Positions 38,944 through 47,858 of a stretch of 64,000 bases of DNA are shown piece by piece. The DNA is taken from positions 119,385 through 183,384 of the forward strand of contig NZ_CAJPVI010000007.1 of the NCBI RefSeq assembly GCF_905397435.1. The letters run 5' to 3'. The position numbers were made by a program, and so were the translations under genes. Each line of letters begins with the position of its first letter. The first letter of the stretch is position 1. This DNA comes from Cupriavidus numazuensis. Lineage in GTDB: Bacteria; Pseudomonadota; Gammaproteobacteria; Burkholderiales; Burkholderiaceae. The notes below the pieces were generated by a model that saw only the letters and a program-made list of their open reading frames with translations, was not told where the DNA came from and made no database searches.

Positions 38944-40068
38944 CGCGACGAGCTGGACGTAGCGCGAGCCGCGCTGCCCCTGCGTGAAATCGAGCGTGAA
39001 ATCGCCGACGTCGACGCGTGACTGCAGCGCGCGCCTCAGTTCCGCCGTGCCACCGCGCCACGTGCCGAGCGCGCGCACCAGCCACGCCGCACCGATATAG
39101 CCGGCGATGGTTGAGGGCGAGGGCGGCTCGTCGAGGTATTGCTTCATGCGCGCCACGTGCTCCTTGACCACGCGCAGCGTAGCGGCCTGCGGGCCCGGCG
39201 CGACCTGCGTTAGCACGATGCCACCCGCGTAACCGGCGCCGAGCACCTCGCGCGCGACTGTCGGGCTGACAGCCGACAATCCGACCAGAAATCCGTACCA
39301 GCCCTGTGCGGCCAGCGCGCGGCCCAGGCTCGCATACGCCAGCGTGTCACCCACCACGATCACCGCGCCCGGCCGTTGCGCCGCGATGCTGCGCGCAGCG
39401 GCCTCCGCGTTGCCGTCGAGCGGGACCGCGCGGGTGCCCATCGCGGATTCTTGCCGGGTCAGCCACGATGCGCCGCTGCTGGCCGCAATCGACGCGAATT
39501 CCTTCGAGACCGCCAACGCCACGCGCGTCAGGCCATAGTCGCGTAGCTGCCTGACCGCGGCGTCGAGTTCGGCCTGATAGTCCGCGCGGGTGAACCAGAC
39601 GTTTTCGGCGTTCAGCGCCAGGCCCGAGAGCGGCGCCACGATCTGCACGCCGCGCCGGTGCAGTTCCGGCGAGGCCGCAAGCGCCGGCAGCAATTGGTCT
39701 CCGGGCCCGAACAGCAGTTCGGCATGCTCGCCGTCCACCAGTGACAGCGCCTGGGCGAGCGCCGCGCGCGGATCGGCATCGGCGTCGCGCACGACATGCT
39801 GGATCCGTACCGGGCCGCCGCCGGCGTTGGTCGCATCGAACATGACCTTGGCGCCCGCCAGATAGTCGCGCGCGAGATCGGCCTGCGCGCCGCTACGGTC
39901 CAGCAGATGGCCGACAACGACGGTGCGGCGCGCAGGCGACTGACCCAGTGCAAGCGGGGTGGCAGCAAGGCCGCCGAGCGCCATCATCAGTTGGCGGCGC
40001 CTGGGTGACACCAGCAACGTTTCGCCGCGCAGCGATGGGTACGGCGAAGAGAAGAGTATCGATGGCAT
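38929..40068 (-). CDS. Tat-type periplasmic ligand-binding protein (type I PBP)
   Basis: A 379-residue binding protein of the branched-chain amino-acid/receptor family. The N-terminus SPRRRQLMMALGGLAATPLALGQSPAR looks like a twin-arginine signal. The mature start VVVGHLLDRSGAQADLARDYLAGAKVMFDATNAGG and AVSKEFASIAASSGASWL fit the type I fold. No transport genes are adjacent, so it is an orphan receptor. It overlaps the kinase gene tail-to-tail by 15 bp. The ligand is unknown; proximity to the two-component system does not by itself imply a link. Confidence 0.82.
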   Translation of the reverse strand: MPSILFSSPYPSLRGETLLVSPRRRQLMMALGGLAATPLALGQSPARRTVVVGHLLDRSGAQADLARDYLAGAKVMFDATNAGGGPVRIQHVVRDADADPRAALAQALSLVDGEHAELLFGPGDQLLPALAASPELHRRGVQIVAPLSGLALNAENVWFTRADYQAELDAAVRQLRDYGLTRVALAVSKEFASIAASSGASWLTRQESAMGTRAVPLDGNAEAAARSIAAQRPGAVIVVGDTLAYASLGRALAAQGWYGFLVGLSAVSPTVAREVLGAGYAGGIVLTQVAPGPQAATLRVVKEHVARMKQYLDEPPSPSTIAGYIGAAWLVRALGTWRGGTAELRRALQSRVDVGDFTLDFTQGQRGSRYVQLVASGAR

Positions 40069-40202
40069 GGGAAAAGTGTGGCGATCGGCCCGGCCGGCGC
40101 CCGCCGGAGGTGCGGGGCGCAGCGTATCCGGCACGCGTGACAAAAATGTGACGAAATACCCCCGCTGACGAGGGGGCTGCGCGCACGCCATGGCTACCGC
40201 GC

Positions 40203-40216
40203 TTGATGCGCGTCAA
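40203..40216 (+). promoter_or_regulatory. FNR/Anr-type box upstream of hemN
   Basis: TTGAT-GCGC-GTCAA matches the TTGAT-N4-ATCAA FNR consensus at 9 of 10 positions. It lies 61 bp before the hemN start. Oxygen-independent hemN is a classic FNR/Anr target, so the context supports the call. Confidence 0.7.
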
Positions 40217-40276
40217 TTCCCCATTGGCGTCGGGGCCCTAGCATGGGCCGTCAGACTCCCCGATCCGTCCGCCCCC

Positions 40277-41746
40277 ATGAACACGCCTGCAATGTCATCC
40301 CCGGCGCTCGACCGCCGTGCCCTGTCCGACTTCCGTGCGCTGGCCGGCCGTATCGACGGCAACGGCCCGCGCTACACCTCGTATCCCACGGCGGACCGTT
40401 TCCACAACCGCCTGGGCGAGGCCGGCTACCACGCTGCGCTGGCCGACTGCCGCGCCGCTGCGCCCGCGCCGTTATCGCTGTACCTGCACATCCCGTTCTG
40501 CGAGAACATCTGCTACTACTGCGGCTGCAACAAGGTCATCACGCGCGATCACGGCCGCAGCGCCAAGTACGTTCACTACCTGGCCAAGGAAATGGCACTG
40601 GCGGCGGCGCACATCGGCGGGCGTCGTCAGGTGCTGCAATCGCATTGGGGCGGTGGTACGCCGACCTTCCTGAACCCGGACGAGATGCGGCGCGTGATGG
40701 CGTCGCTGCACGAGCATTTCGACCTGCCGGCTGACGGCGAGCACTCGATCGAGATCGATCCGCGCCGCGTCGACCACGCGCGCATGGCGCTGCTGGCCGA
40801 GCTGGGATTCAACCGCGTGAGCCTCGGCGTGCAGGATTTCGATCCCGAAGTGCAGCAGGCCATCCACCGCGTGCAACCGTTCGAGGAAACCCGCGCCGTC
40901 GTGGATGCGGCGCGTGAGCTCGGATTTCGCTCGGTGAGCCTGGACCTGATCTATGGTCTGCCGCACCAGACCACGGCGCGCTTCAATGCCACGGTGGAAC
41001 AGGTGCTGACGCTGCGGCCCGACCGGCTCTCGGTCTACAGCTACGCGCACTTGCCGCACGTCTTCAAGCCACAACGGCGCATCGATGAGAATGCGCTGCC
41101 GAGCGCGGGCGAGAAGCTCGACATCCTCGTCTCGACGATCGAACGCCTGACCGCCGCCGGTTATGTCTACATCGGCATGGACCACTTTGCGCTGCCCGAT
41201 GACGACCTCGCCGTAGCGCAACGCGAAGGCCGGCTGCAGCGCAATTTCCAGGGCTATTCCACGCATGCGGGCTACGACCAGCTCGGCTTCGGCATTTCCG
41301 CGATCGGTGCCGTGGCGGGCCGCTACGTGCAGAACGCGCGCACGCTCGACGAATACTATGCGTCGCTCGATGCCGGCCATCTGCCCGTCATGCGTGGCTT
41401 CGCGATGAATCAGGATGACCACCTGCGACGCGAGATCATCGGCGCGCTGATGTGCAACGGGGTACTCGACGTCGCGCAGATCGAGGCACGCCATGGCATC
41501 GATTTCGCACACGCCTTCGCAGCCGAACTCGCGGATCTCGACCGGCTCGCCGAAGATGGCCTGGTGCGTCGCGACCCGCACCGGATCGAGGTGACCTTGC
41601 TTGGCCGCTTGCTGGTTCGCCGCGTGGCCATGGTGTTCGACCGCTACCTGCGCGAAGACGCCGCACGACTGCCTGCCGTGCAACCGGCCGCCAACGACGG
41701 CGTGCAGCCTGTCCGGTTCGTACCGAAATACTCCCGCGTAGTCTGA
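40277..41746 (+). CDS. hemN: Oxygen-independent coproporphyrinogen III dehydrogenase
   Basis: This radical-SAM enzyme converts coproporphyrinogen III to protoporphyrinogen IX without oxygen. The 489-residue product has the cluster motif [12 protein letters not shown] (CxxxCxxC plus the following C), the N-terminal [49 protein letters not shown], and the HemN C-terminal domain. The long-form N-terminus and CGC motif distinguish it from HemW. The start at 40277 fits family length; the open frame further up is spurious. An FNR-type box lies upstream. Confidence 0.96.
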   Translation: MNTPAMSSPALDRRALSDFRALAGRIDGNGPRYTSYPTADRFHNRLGEAGYHAALADCRAAAPAPLSLYLHIPFCENICYYCGCNKVITRDHGRSAKYVHYLAKEMALAAAHIGGRRQVLQSHWGGGTPTFLNPDEMRRVMASLHEHFDLPADGEHSIEIDPRRVDHARMALLAELGFNRVSLGVQDFDPEVQQAIHRVQPFEETRAVVDAARELGFRSVSLDLIYGLPHQTTARFNATVEQVLTLRPDRLSVYSYAHLPHVFKPQRRIDENALPSAGEKLDILVSTIERLTAAGYVYIGMDHFALPDDDLAVAQREGRLQRNFQGYSTHAGYDQLGFGISAIGAVAGRYVQNARTLDEYYASLDAGHLPVMRGFAMNQDDHLRREIIGALMCNGVLDVAQIEARHGIDFAHAFAAELADLDRLAEDGLVRRDPHRIEVTLLGRLLVRRVAMVFDRYLREDAARLPAVQPAANDGVQPVRFVPKYSRVV

Positions 41747-41781
41747 GGCGAGGTCCGGCCAACGCGCCGGAACGACGGACG

Positions 41782-41813
41782 AAAAAAAGCCCGCGAATAT
41801 TTCGCGGGCTTTT
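41782..41813. terminator. Bidirectional terminator between hemN and the cytochrome gene
   Basis: AAAAGCCCGCGAA/TTCGCGGGCTTTT is a perfect 13-bp stem with loop TAT, and both ends have A/T runs. It serves two convergent genes. Confidence 0.9.
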
Positions 41814-41831
41814 CTGTATTCCGAGCCGGTA

Positions 41832-42722
41832 TTACTTGGCGGCGTTCGCCATGTAGTCGGCCGCTGCGATCACGTCGGCGTCCGCGCCGGCATAGCCACC
41901 CTTCGGCGGCATCACGCCCTTGCCCTTCAGCGCGAAGTTGTGGACGGCATCCATGCCTTCCTTCAGGCGCGGCGCCCAGGCAGCCTTGTCGCCGAACTTC
42001 GGTGCGCCGGCAACGCCAGCGGCGTGGCAGGCTGCGCAAACCTGGTCATAGACCTTCTTGCCCACTTCGGCGGACGCAGCAGCAGGTGCGGCAGCCGGGG
42101 CAGGCGCTGCGGCGGCCGGTGCCGGTGCAGCAGCGGGAGCCGGAGCTGCGGCGGCTGCCGGGGCAGCGCCAGCGTCAGATGCCGCGGCGGTGGCCGGAGT
42201 GGCAGCAGCAGGCGCGGCAGGTTCAGGGAACTTGGCACCGCCGGCGTCGGCCATGTAGACCACGGCACGGCCCAGTTCGTAGTCGCTGTAGTCGTCCGGC
42301 GTCGTGCCGGCGCGTGCCTGCATGGCGCCCTTGCCGTTCAGCACGGACTTGAGCAGGCCGTCGAAGCCCTGGCCGATACGCGCGGCCCAGTCACCGGCAT
42401 TGCTGTACTTCGGAGCACCCGCCGCACCCGTGGCGTGGCAAGCCGCGCAGACTTCCTTGTAGACCTGTTCGCCAGTCTTGTAGACGCGCGGTGCGTTGGC
42501 GTCCTTGATTTCGAGCGAAGCGACCGGCTTGATGCGGTCATTGATGGCTTCCGCCGTGGTGACCGACCCGGCACCTTCCTTGGAGCCATGGCCGACAAAA
42601 TTGACCAGCAGGATGATCACGATGATCGGAACCAGGAAGGCAGCGATCACCACCGCGATCAGCTGCTTCGGCGTCTTGATGGGAGACTCGTGTTCGTCGT
42701 GTTGGTGTTGGACGTCGCTCAT
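41832..42722 (-). CDS. Membrane-anchored diheme cytochrome c (c5-type)
   Basis: A 296-residue protein with a short cytoplasmic N-terminus, one membrane helix (about 20-43, AVVIAAFLVPIIVIILLVNFVG), and two c-type haem domains. The first has CAACH near residue 92; the second has CAACH near 231. They are joined by an Ala/Pro-rich linker of about 55 residues. Each domain has a downstream Met ligand region (KGAMQARAG and KGVMPPKGG). It is likely periplasmic, tethered to the inner membrane, and passes electrons to a terminal oxidase or reductase. Repeated AlaPro segments make length variation likely between strains. Confidence 0.9.
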   Translation of the reverse strand: MSDVQHQHDEHESPIKTPKQLIAVVIAAFLVPIIVIILLVNFVGHGSKEGAGSVTTAEAINDRIKPVASLEIKDANAPRVYKTGEQVYKEVCAACHATGAAGAPKYSNAGDWAARIGQGFDGLLKSVLNGKGAMQARAGTTPDDYSDYELGRAVVYMADAGGAKFPEPAAPAAATPATAAASDAGAAPAAAAAPAPAAAPAPAAAAPAPAAAPAAASAEVGKKVYDQVCAACHAAGVAGAPKFGDKAAWAPRLKEGMDAVHNFALKGKGVMPPKGGYAGADADVIAAADYMANAAK

Positions 42723-43071
42723 ACAGAACTCTCAGTTTTGCAGGAAACTTCAGCCGCTCACGCTCGGCTTGATTTATCGGGCCCTTGGTGGCTGGGTCCT
42801 CTGATTGCGTGGTTGTTCAGTACTGTCCCCCGTCTACGACCGCAGCGCGCTGCGTTTTAACGGAAATAGCTCGCGATTATAGCCCCAAAGGCCTCATGGC
42901 TGGGCCAAAAGAGACGGTTCAGAGACGTCCGGCGGCCCCTCCGGATTCCCGCGCATGGACGCGTCACGACAAACGCGGTATCCTATGCGACTTCTCTGCG
43001 GCGGCATTCGCTCGTCGCACCGGTTGCACATCCGTGGCAGTGCCTGCCACCCGTGCCAGACCGCCCTCCGC
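42723..43071. other. Intergenic region between cytochrome c and tRNA-Arg
   Basis: About 350 bp without a gene. It should include the leftward cytochrome promoter and the rightward tRNA promoter. No clear motif was identified. Confidence 0.4.
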
Positions 43072-43147
43072 GCGCCCGTAGCTCAATGGATAGAGTACTG
43101 CCCTCCGAAGGCAGGGGTTGCTGGTTCGATCCCAGCCGGGCGCGCCA
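43072..43147 (+). tRNA. tRNA-Arg (anticodon CCG)
   Basis: A 76-nt cloverleaf with 5' acceptor arm GCGCCCG pairing with CGGGCGC, discriminator G and an encoded CCA. The anticodon stem is CTGCC/GGCAG with loop CTCCGAA, giving anticodon CCG (reads CGG). The T arm has GGTTCGATCCC and the D arm AGCTCAATGGATAGAG. A toxin-antitoxin locus follows at 43359. Confidence 0.97.
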
Positions 43148-43358
43148 AATTTCCGCACGACTCCCGTTTTCTGTTTCATGCATGCTGATTGCCCGCACGC
43201 GTCAGCGTTCCTGCGCCTATTTCCCGAATAGCGACTCCAACGTCGCGCGACGTGCCTGACACGAAAGGTAGGAAACCGGCAACAGTCCTTCGCGTTTCCA
43301 TTTGTTGTATTGGCAAATAATGGCTGCCGCTCTTATTTAATGCCTATACAATAATTTC

Positions 43359-43626
43359 ATGCTGATCACCTACGACCCTGGGCAAGGATCGTATCAATGA
43401 GGCCAAGCACGGCGTATCGCTTGCCGCGGCCGGACTGATCGAATGGAACACTGCGCTAGTTCGCGTGGACAGCCGGAAGGAGTACGGGGAAAAGCGGTTT
43501 CAGGCGCTGGGATTGCTTGATGGTCGGCTCTATCTGGTCGCATTCACAGTGCGAGGCGACGCGCTGCGAATCATCAGCATGCGCAAGGCAAACACGAGAG
43601 AGGAACGGCGATATGAGCAAGCGTAA
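43359..43626 (+). pseudogene. brnT: BrnT-family toxin, frameshifted
   Basis: The reading starts MLITYDP, then hits an early stop in frame. Dropping one G in the GGG at 43380-43382 gives an uninterrupted frame to TAA 43624-43626. That frame continues GKDRINEAKHGVSLAAAGLIEW and later DSRKEYGEKRFQALG, TVRGDALRIISMRKAN and TREERRYEQA, which are standard BrnT (RNase-type toxin, DUF497) motifs. Everything after the shift is intact, so the mutation is recent or a sequencing error. The gene overlaps brnA by 14 bp, as in active systems. Without correction the toxin would be inactive. Confidence 0.82.
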
Positions 43627-43963
43627 GATCCCTCACCCAGCAACCGCCGAAGAAGACCTGAAGATATGTGACGCAGCTTCGGCGGATCCGGATGCGCGCG
43701 AACTGACTCATGCCGAACTTGCGGATTTCAAGCCGGCCGGCGAGGTTCTGCCGGGCATTCTCGGCACAGCCGGTGCAGCCATGCTGATGAAGCGACGCGG
43801 CCGCCCCGCGCTGCCTGTGGACGAACGGAAGGTCACGCTGAACATGCGCGCAGACCGGGATGTCGTCGAAGCGTTCAAGGCCACCGGCGACGGGTGGCAG
43901 ACGCGCATCAATGACGTGCTGCGCGCCTACGCGACATCGCACAAAATGTTGCGCCGGTCCTGA
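43613..43963 (+). CDS. brnA: BrnA-family antitoxin
   Basis: A 116-residue DNA-binding antitoxin. The N-terminal half is acidic and toxin-binding. The C-terminal part has RGRPALPVDERKVTLNMRADRDVVEAFKATGDGWQTRINDVLRAY, a ribbon-helix-helix unit typical of BrnA, with the GWQTRIN signature. The ATG at 43613 lies within the last codons of brnT, so translation is coupled. BrnA normally neutralises BrnT and represses the operon; here the toxin upstream appears broken. Confidence 0.88.
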   Translation: MSKRKIPHPATAEEDLKICDAASADPDARELTHAELADFKPAGEVLPGILGTAGAAMLMKRRGRPALPVDERKVTLNMRADRDVVEAFKATGDGWQTRINDVLRAYATSHKMLRRS

Positions 43964-43997
43964 AGCCCTGGCGGGACCCAGCCGTTGCAGGCTCTTC

Positions 43998-44231
43998 TCA
44001 ATACCGCTGCTGCTCGTTCCGACCCTTGATATTGCCCGCGACACCGCCGGCCACCGCGCCGATGGCCGCGCCGGTCCAGCCGCTGCCGCCTGCGATGGCG
44101 GCTATGCCGGCACCCGCTGCGGCGCCGATCGCCGCTCCCGACATCGTCCCTTGCTGCTCCGGTGACATGCCCGTGCATGCGGTAACGCTACCCAGCACCA
44201 GTGCCGCGCCGATCCAGTGAAGTCGTTTCAT
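43998..44231 (-). CDS. Glycine-zipper lipoprotein
   Basis: A 77-residue lipoprotein with lipobox GSVTAC (VLGSVTACTGMSPEQQ), a Gly/Ala zipper AIGAAAGAGIAAIAGGSGWTGAAIGAVAGGVAGNIKG and a charged tail NEQQRY. It closely resembles the lipoprotein at 33262-33495 in size and layout. It follows the next gene (44241-44624) by 9 bp on the same strand, so they form a pair. Confidence 0.8.
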   Translation of the reverse strand: MKRLHWIGAALVLGSVTACTGMSPEQQGTMSGAAIGAAAGAGIAAIAGGSGWTGAAIGAVAGGVAGNIKGRNEQQRY

Positions 44232-44240
44232 GGCCTAGCC

Positions 44241-44624
44241 CTACTTGTTGCCCTGCAGTCCAGGTACCACCATCTCGAACCAGATGGTCTCGATCACCGG
44301 CCGCTGCAGGCGGTCGGGATGGGCGGCGTACCAGCGGTCCAAACCTTGGCGAACCGAATCGAGTGTGTGGCCTTTCAGTCCTTTGGCCAGCCGCGGCACG
44401 ATGGTTTGCGAGTCGGGCGGGGCATTGGTGGCGTGATAGGCGACGTCAACCTGTACGACGTTGGCGATGCCGACGAGGTAGGCCTTCTTCATCTGCTCCG
44501 TAGACTCGGTCCACTGCTTGCCTGTCACCAGCGGGACTTCGTCGGCTCGGGCCATGCCCGATACCACGGCCAGCGCCATGCACGCCACGGCGGTCAATGC
44601 CTTCAGTTTCTGCCTTGTTGTCAT
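44241..44624 (-). CDS. Small exported protein of unknown function
   Basis: A 127-residue protein with a signal peptide (KLKALTAVACMALAVVSGMARADE). The mature domain has the features WTESTEQMKKAYLVGIANVVQVDVAYH, PPDSQTIVPRLAKGL and LDRWYAAHPDRLQRPVIETIWFEMVVPGL. I do not recognise the family. It is upstream of, and coupled by 9 bp to, the glycine-zipper lipoprotein gene, suggesting a shared envelope role. Confidence 0.75.
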   Translation of the reverse strand: MTTRQKLKALTAVACMALAVVSGMARADEVPLVTGKQWTESTEQMKKAYLVGIANVVQVDVAYHATNAPPDSQTIVPRLAKGLKGHTLDSVRQGLDRWYAAHPDRLQRPVIETIWFEMVVPGLQGNK

Positions 44625-44888
44625 TGCACACTCCTGTGCGGGCCGGTATGCGGACCGCTCGCCTTGACAGCGCCTCTGCTTCTTTGCCCGCGCATGTGTG
44701 CCGGCTGGCGCGCTTTCATATTAGTCGCAATTCCAATGGACACTACGCTGCAGTACCCCGGCGCAGAGCGATGCGCCGGAATGCTGCTTTCGCCGCGCTC
44801 CCGAAAACTTTCATATCGTGAAGCCGGCCTTCGCGCGCGGATGTGCTGATAAATTGGCTTGATCTGACGTGTCCGGGAGAGAAAGTCA

Positions 44889-45725
44889 ATGGGATTGACG
44901 GCACTGGCGAAACAAATCCAGCGGATCGCACGCTCTGGGCTTGTGGGTGCGGCCATGGCACTGGCCGCCGCCAGCAGCGTCGCGTCGCCGGTCGATCTGC
45001 CGGGCGAGCTGCCCAACATGGCGGGGCTGGGCATCGGCACCACCACGGAATACGCGGGCGGCAAGGACCGCATGGTCGGCGTCGTGCCAGGTCTGCGCTA
45101 TGTCACGCCCGGCGGCCGGCTGATCGAGTGGTACGGACCGTATGCGCAATTCAACTTCGGCGGGCTGACGGGCTTCCAGTGGGGTCCGGCGGCGTCGCTG
45201 CGCCTTGGACGCAGCGGCGTCGACGACCCGGTCGTGTCGCGCATCCATGACATCGACACCACGGTGGAGGCCGGTGGCTGGATCGGCTACGAGTACCTGC
45301 ACGAGGGCTCCATCCCCTTTCGCCTGCGCGGCGGCATCAATGTGATGACGAATGCGGGCATCGTCTACGGCGGCGCACGCGTGACGGCCAACGCCTCGGC
45401 CTGGGTGCCGGTACACCGCCGCGTCTATGCCGGCCTGGGGCTGGGCGCCACATGGGTCAGCGACAGCTTCAACCGCACCTATTTCGGCGTGACGCAAGCC
45501 GATTCGGCAGCGAGCGGCTTGCCGGTGTACAACCCGGGGGGCGGACTGGAGCAATACACCGGCTGGCTCGCGCTCCTGTACCGGATCGACAAGAACTGGT
45601 ACGCCGGCGCTATGGTCTATGCGCAGCGCCTGGCCGGAGATGCCGCCGACAGTCCCATCGTCACCCAGCGCGGCACCCGCAACCAGATCACCTATGGTAT
45701 CGGGCTTGGCTACGCGTGGCGGTAG
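44889..45725 (+). CDS. MipA/OmpV-family outer-membrane protein
   Basis: A 278-residue beta-barrel protein. The signal peptide (GLVGAAMALAAASSVASP) is followed by alternating aromatic/glycine strands: GLGIGTTTEYAGGKDRMVGVVPGLRY, AQFNFGGLTGFQWGPAASLRLG, ending TYGIGLGYAWR with an aromatic-rich C-terminus. MipA relatives act as scaffolds for murein synthases or as porins. GAGAGAAAG precedes the ATG. It stands alone between the lipoprotein pair and the FAD oxidase. Confidence 0.85.
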   Translation: MGLTALAKQIQRIARSGLVGAAMALAAASSVASPVDLPGELPNMAGLGIGTTTEYAGGKDRMVGVVPGLRYVTPGGRLIEWYGPYAQFNFGGLTGFQWGPAASLRLGRSGVDDPVVSRIHDIDTTVEAGGWIGYEYLHEGSIPFRLRGGINVMTNAGIVYGGARVTANASAWVPVHRRVYAGLGLGATWVSDSFNRTYFGVTQADSAASGLPVYNPGGGLEQYTGWLALLYRIDKNWYAGAMVYAQRLAGDAADSPIVTQRGTRNQITYGIGLGYAWR

Positions 45726-46023
45726 TGCGATATACGTGTCGCTGCTGAAACCAATTGGCCAGGGTCCCCAGGGCAACGCTGCATCACAAGCCCACCAGAT
45801 GGGGCGCCTTACAGTCCGCGCAGCGGCATGTGCGGCACATCGTTGTTGAAACACTTCCGTCCGCATTGGTGCGACGCTTAAGCCGATTCCATCAAGAGGC
45901 CCGCTATGTCGGTGCGTTGTCGCACGTGGCGCGCAATTTGCATCGCTGAACCGCTGGACGGGCCGCCATGGCCGCGATCCCTCCGCGCATGGCGGTTCCG
46001 GGTTGTCGATCCGGAGGTGAGCC

Positions 46024-47412
46024 ATGCCCGCAATGCCCAATGATCAGCTTGCATCACTGCGCTCCGCCGTACGCGGCAAAGTGCTGCTGCCCGGCGAGCC
46101 TGGCTATGACCAGTCGCGTGCCATCTGGAACGCCATGGTCGACAAGCGTCCCGCGCTGGTCGTGCAGTGTACGGGCGCGGCCGATATCGCTGCCGCCGTT
46201 GCGTTTGCGCGCGACAACAGGCTGCTGCTCGCGGTACGCGGCGGTGGCCACAATATTGCCGGCAAGGCGCTGTGTGATGACGGCCTGGTCATCGACCTGT
46301 CGCCGATGCGCGCCGTCCATATCGACACCGGTTCGCGCCGTGCCTGGGTCGAGCCCGGTGCGCTGCTGGCGGACTTCGACCACGAGGCCCAGGCTTGTGG
46401 GCTGGCGACGCCGCTGGGCATCAACTCGACCACCGGTGTGGCCGGGCTGACGCTTGGCGGCGGCTTCGGCTGGCTGACGCGCAAGTACGGCATGACTGTG
46501 GATAACCTGCTTTCCGCTCAGGTCGTGACCGCCGATGGACAGCGGTTGCGGGCCAGCGAGCAGGAACATCCCGACCTGTTCTGGGCGCTGCGCGGTGGCG
46601 GCGGCAACTTCGGCGTGGTGACGCTGTTCGAATTCAAACTGCATACCGTCGGACCGCAGATCCTGGCCGGGCTGCTGGTGTTTCCGGCCGCGGAAGGGCG
46701 CGCGGTCCTGAGCCAGTATCGGTTGTTCGTCGAAACCATGCCCGAAGACCTCAATATCTGGGTTGTGCTGCGTCAGGCACCGCCACTGCCATTCCTGCCG
46801 ACGGCCGCGCACGGCACCGACGTAGTGGTGCTCGCGGTGTTCTACGTCGGCGATCCGGAGCAAGGCCAGCCACTGCTCGCGCCGCTGCGAAGCTTCGGCA
46901 CTTTGCTGGGCGAGCATGTGGGGCCCATGCCCTATGCAGCGTGGCAGCAGGCATTCGACCCGCTGCTGACGCCGGGTGCCCGCAACTACTGGAAATCTCA
47001 CAACTTCACGCAACTGCCGGACGAGGCGATCAACGCGATGATGGACTTCTCTAGCCGCCTGCCATCGCCGCATTCGGAGATTTTCATCGGCCACGTCGGC
47101 GGCCGGGCTGGCACCGTGGCGGCGGACGCGACCGCCTACCATCACCGCGATGCGCGCTTTGTCATGAACGTGCATACGCGCTGGGAAAGCCCTGCCGATG
47201 ATGCCGCCTGCGTGGCATGGGCGCGCGACTTCTTCCGCGCGACCGAGCCCTATGCGACGGGCGGCGTGTACGTGAATTTCCTGACCGAAGACGAAGCCGC
47301 TCGCGTCGGCGCGGCCTATGGCCCCAACTACGAACGACTCGCGCGCATCAAGCAGAAGTACGACCCCAACAACCTGTTCTGCGTGAACCAGAACATCGCG
47401 CCGTCCGCGTAG
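46024..47412 (+). CDS. FAD-binding oxidoreductase with berberine-bridge (BBE) domain
   Basis: A 462-residue flavoprotein of the PCMH/BBE family. The FAD domain has VVQCTGAADIAAAVAFARDN, the RGGGHNIAG motif whose His usually carries a covalent 8-alpha link, and GLTLGGGFGWLTRKYGMTVDNLLSAQVVTADG. The C-terminal BBE part is YGPNYERLARIKQKYDPNNLF. Substrates of relatives include oligosaccharides and alcohols; this one is unknown. There is no signal peptide. A perfect GGAGGTGA (46013-46020) suggests high translation. Confidence 0.9.
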   Translation: MPAMPNDQLASLRSAVRGKVLLPGEPGYDQSRAIWNAMVDKRPALVVQCTGAADIAAAVAFARDNRLLLAVRGGGHNIAGKALCDDGLVIDLSPMRAVHIDTGSRRAWVEPGALLADFDHEAQACGLATPLGINSTTGVAGLTLGGGFGWLTRKYGMTVDNLLSAQVVTADGQRLRASEQEHPDLFWALRGGGGNFGVVTLFEFKLHTVGPQILAGLLVFPAAEGRAVLSQYRLFVETMPEDLNIWVVLRQAPPLPFLPTAAHGTDVVVLAVFYVGDPEQGQPLLAPLRSFGTLLGEHVGPMPYAAWQQAFDPLLTPGARNYWKSHNFTQLPDEAINAMMDFSSRLPSPHSEIFIGHVGGRAGTVAADATAYHHRDARFVMNVHTRWESPADDAACVAWARDFFRATEPYATGGVYVNFLTEDEAARVGAAYGPNYERLARIKQKYDPNNLFCVNQNIAPSA

Positions 47413-47422
47413 CGAAAATCCC

Positions 47423-47455
47423 GGGCATGCGCCTTGCTATGATGCGCGCATGCCC
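47423..47455 (+). promoter_or_regulatory. Hairpin sequestering the arfB start codon
   Basis: GGGCATGCGC (47423-47432) and GCGCATGCCC (47446-47455) form a perfect 10-bp stem with a 13-nt loop. The arfB ATG (47450-47452) lies in the right arm. It is also placed 10 bp after the stop of the FAD oxidase gene. A role in translation control or RNA processing is inferred. Confidence 0.5.
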
Positions 47456-47854
47456 GACGATTTCCTGATCCCCCACCACGAGTACGACATCACGGCGATC
47501 CGCGCACAGGGCGCGGGCGGGCAGAACATCAACAAGGTGTCCAACGCGGTGCACCTGCGCTACGACGTGCGCGCGTCCTCGCTCGCGCCCGACCACAAGG
47601 AGCGGCTGCTGCAACTGCATGACCACCGTATCACGCGCGATGGGGTGGTTGTCATCAAGGCGCAACAGCACCGCAGCCTCGAGCTGAACCGCGACGATGC
47701 GGTCCGGCGCCTGCACGAACTGGTTGCCAGCGTGGCAACGCCACCGCGCACGCGCCGTCCGACACGACCCACGCTCGCCTCGCGCAAGCGGCGCCTGGAG
47801 GGAAAGAACCAGCGCAGCCAGGTCAAGGCGCTGCGCGGCCGCGTCAACGAATGA
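47450..47854 (+). CDS. arfB: Alternative ribosome-rescue factor ArfB (YaeJ)
   Basis: ArfB is a codon-independent peptidyl-tRNA hydrolase that frees stalled ribosomes. The 134-residue product has the GGQ catalytic motif in RAQGAGGQNINKVSNAV, RLLQLHDHRITRDGVVVIKAQQHRS and a basic tail rich in K and R (RKRRLEGKNQRSQVKALRGRV) that reads the mRNA channel. Length and tail distinguish it from class I release factors. The start codon lies in a strong hairpin. Confidence 0.95.
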   Translation: MPDDFLIPHHEYDITAIRAQGAGGQNINKVSNAVHLRYDVRASSLAPDHKERLLQLHDHRITRDGVVVIKAQQHRSLELNRDDAVRRLHELVASVATPPRTRRPTRPTLASRKRRLEGKNQRSQVKALRGRVNE

Positions 47855-47858
47855 GCGC

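Noticed and set aside
42058..42258. Possible tandem DNA repeat in the cytochrome linker
   Set aside because: It is a low-complexity Ala/Pro-coding linker and not a separate element.
41940..42860. Plus-strand frame opposite the diheme cytochrome gene
   Set aside because: The minus frame has two CAACH motifs and a membrane anchor; the plus frame is a shadow of its Ala/Pro linker.
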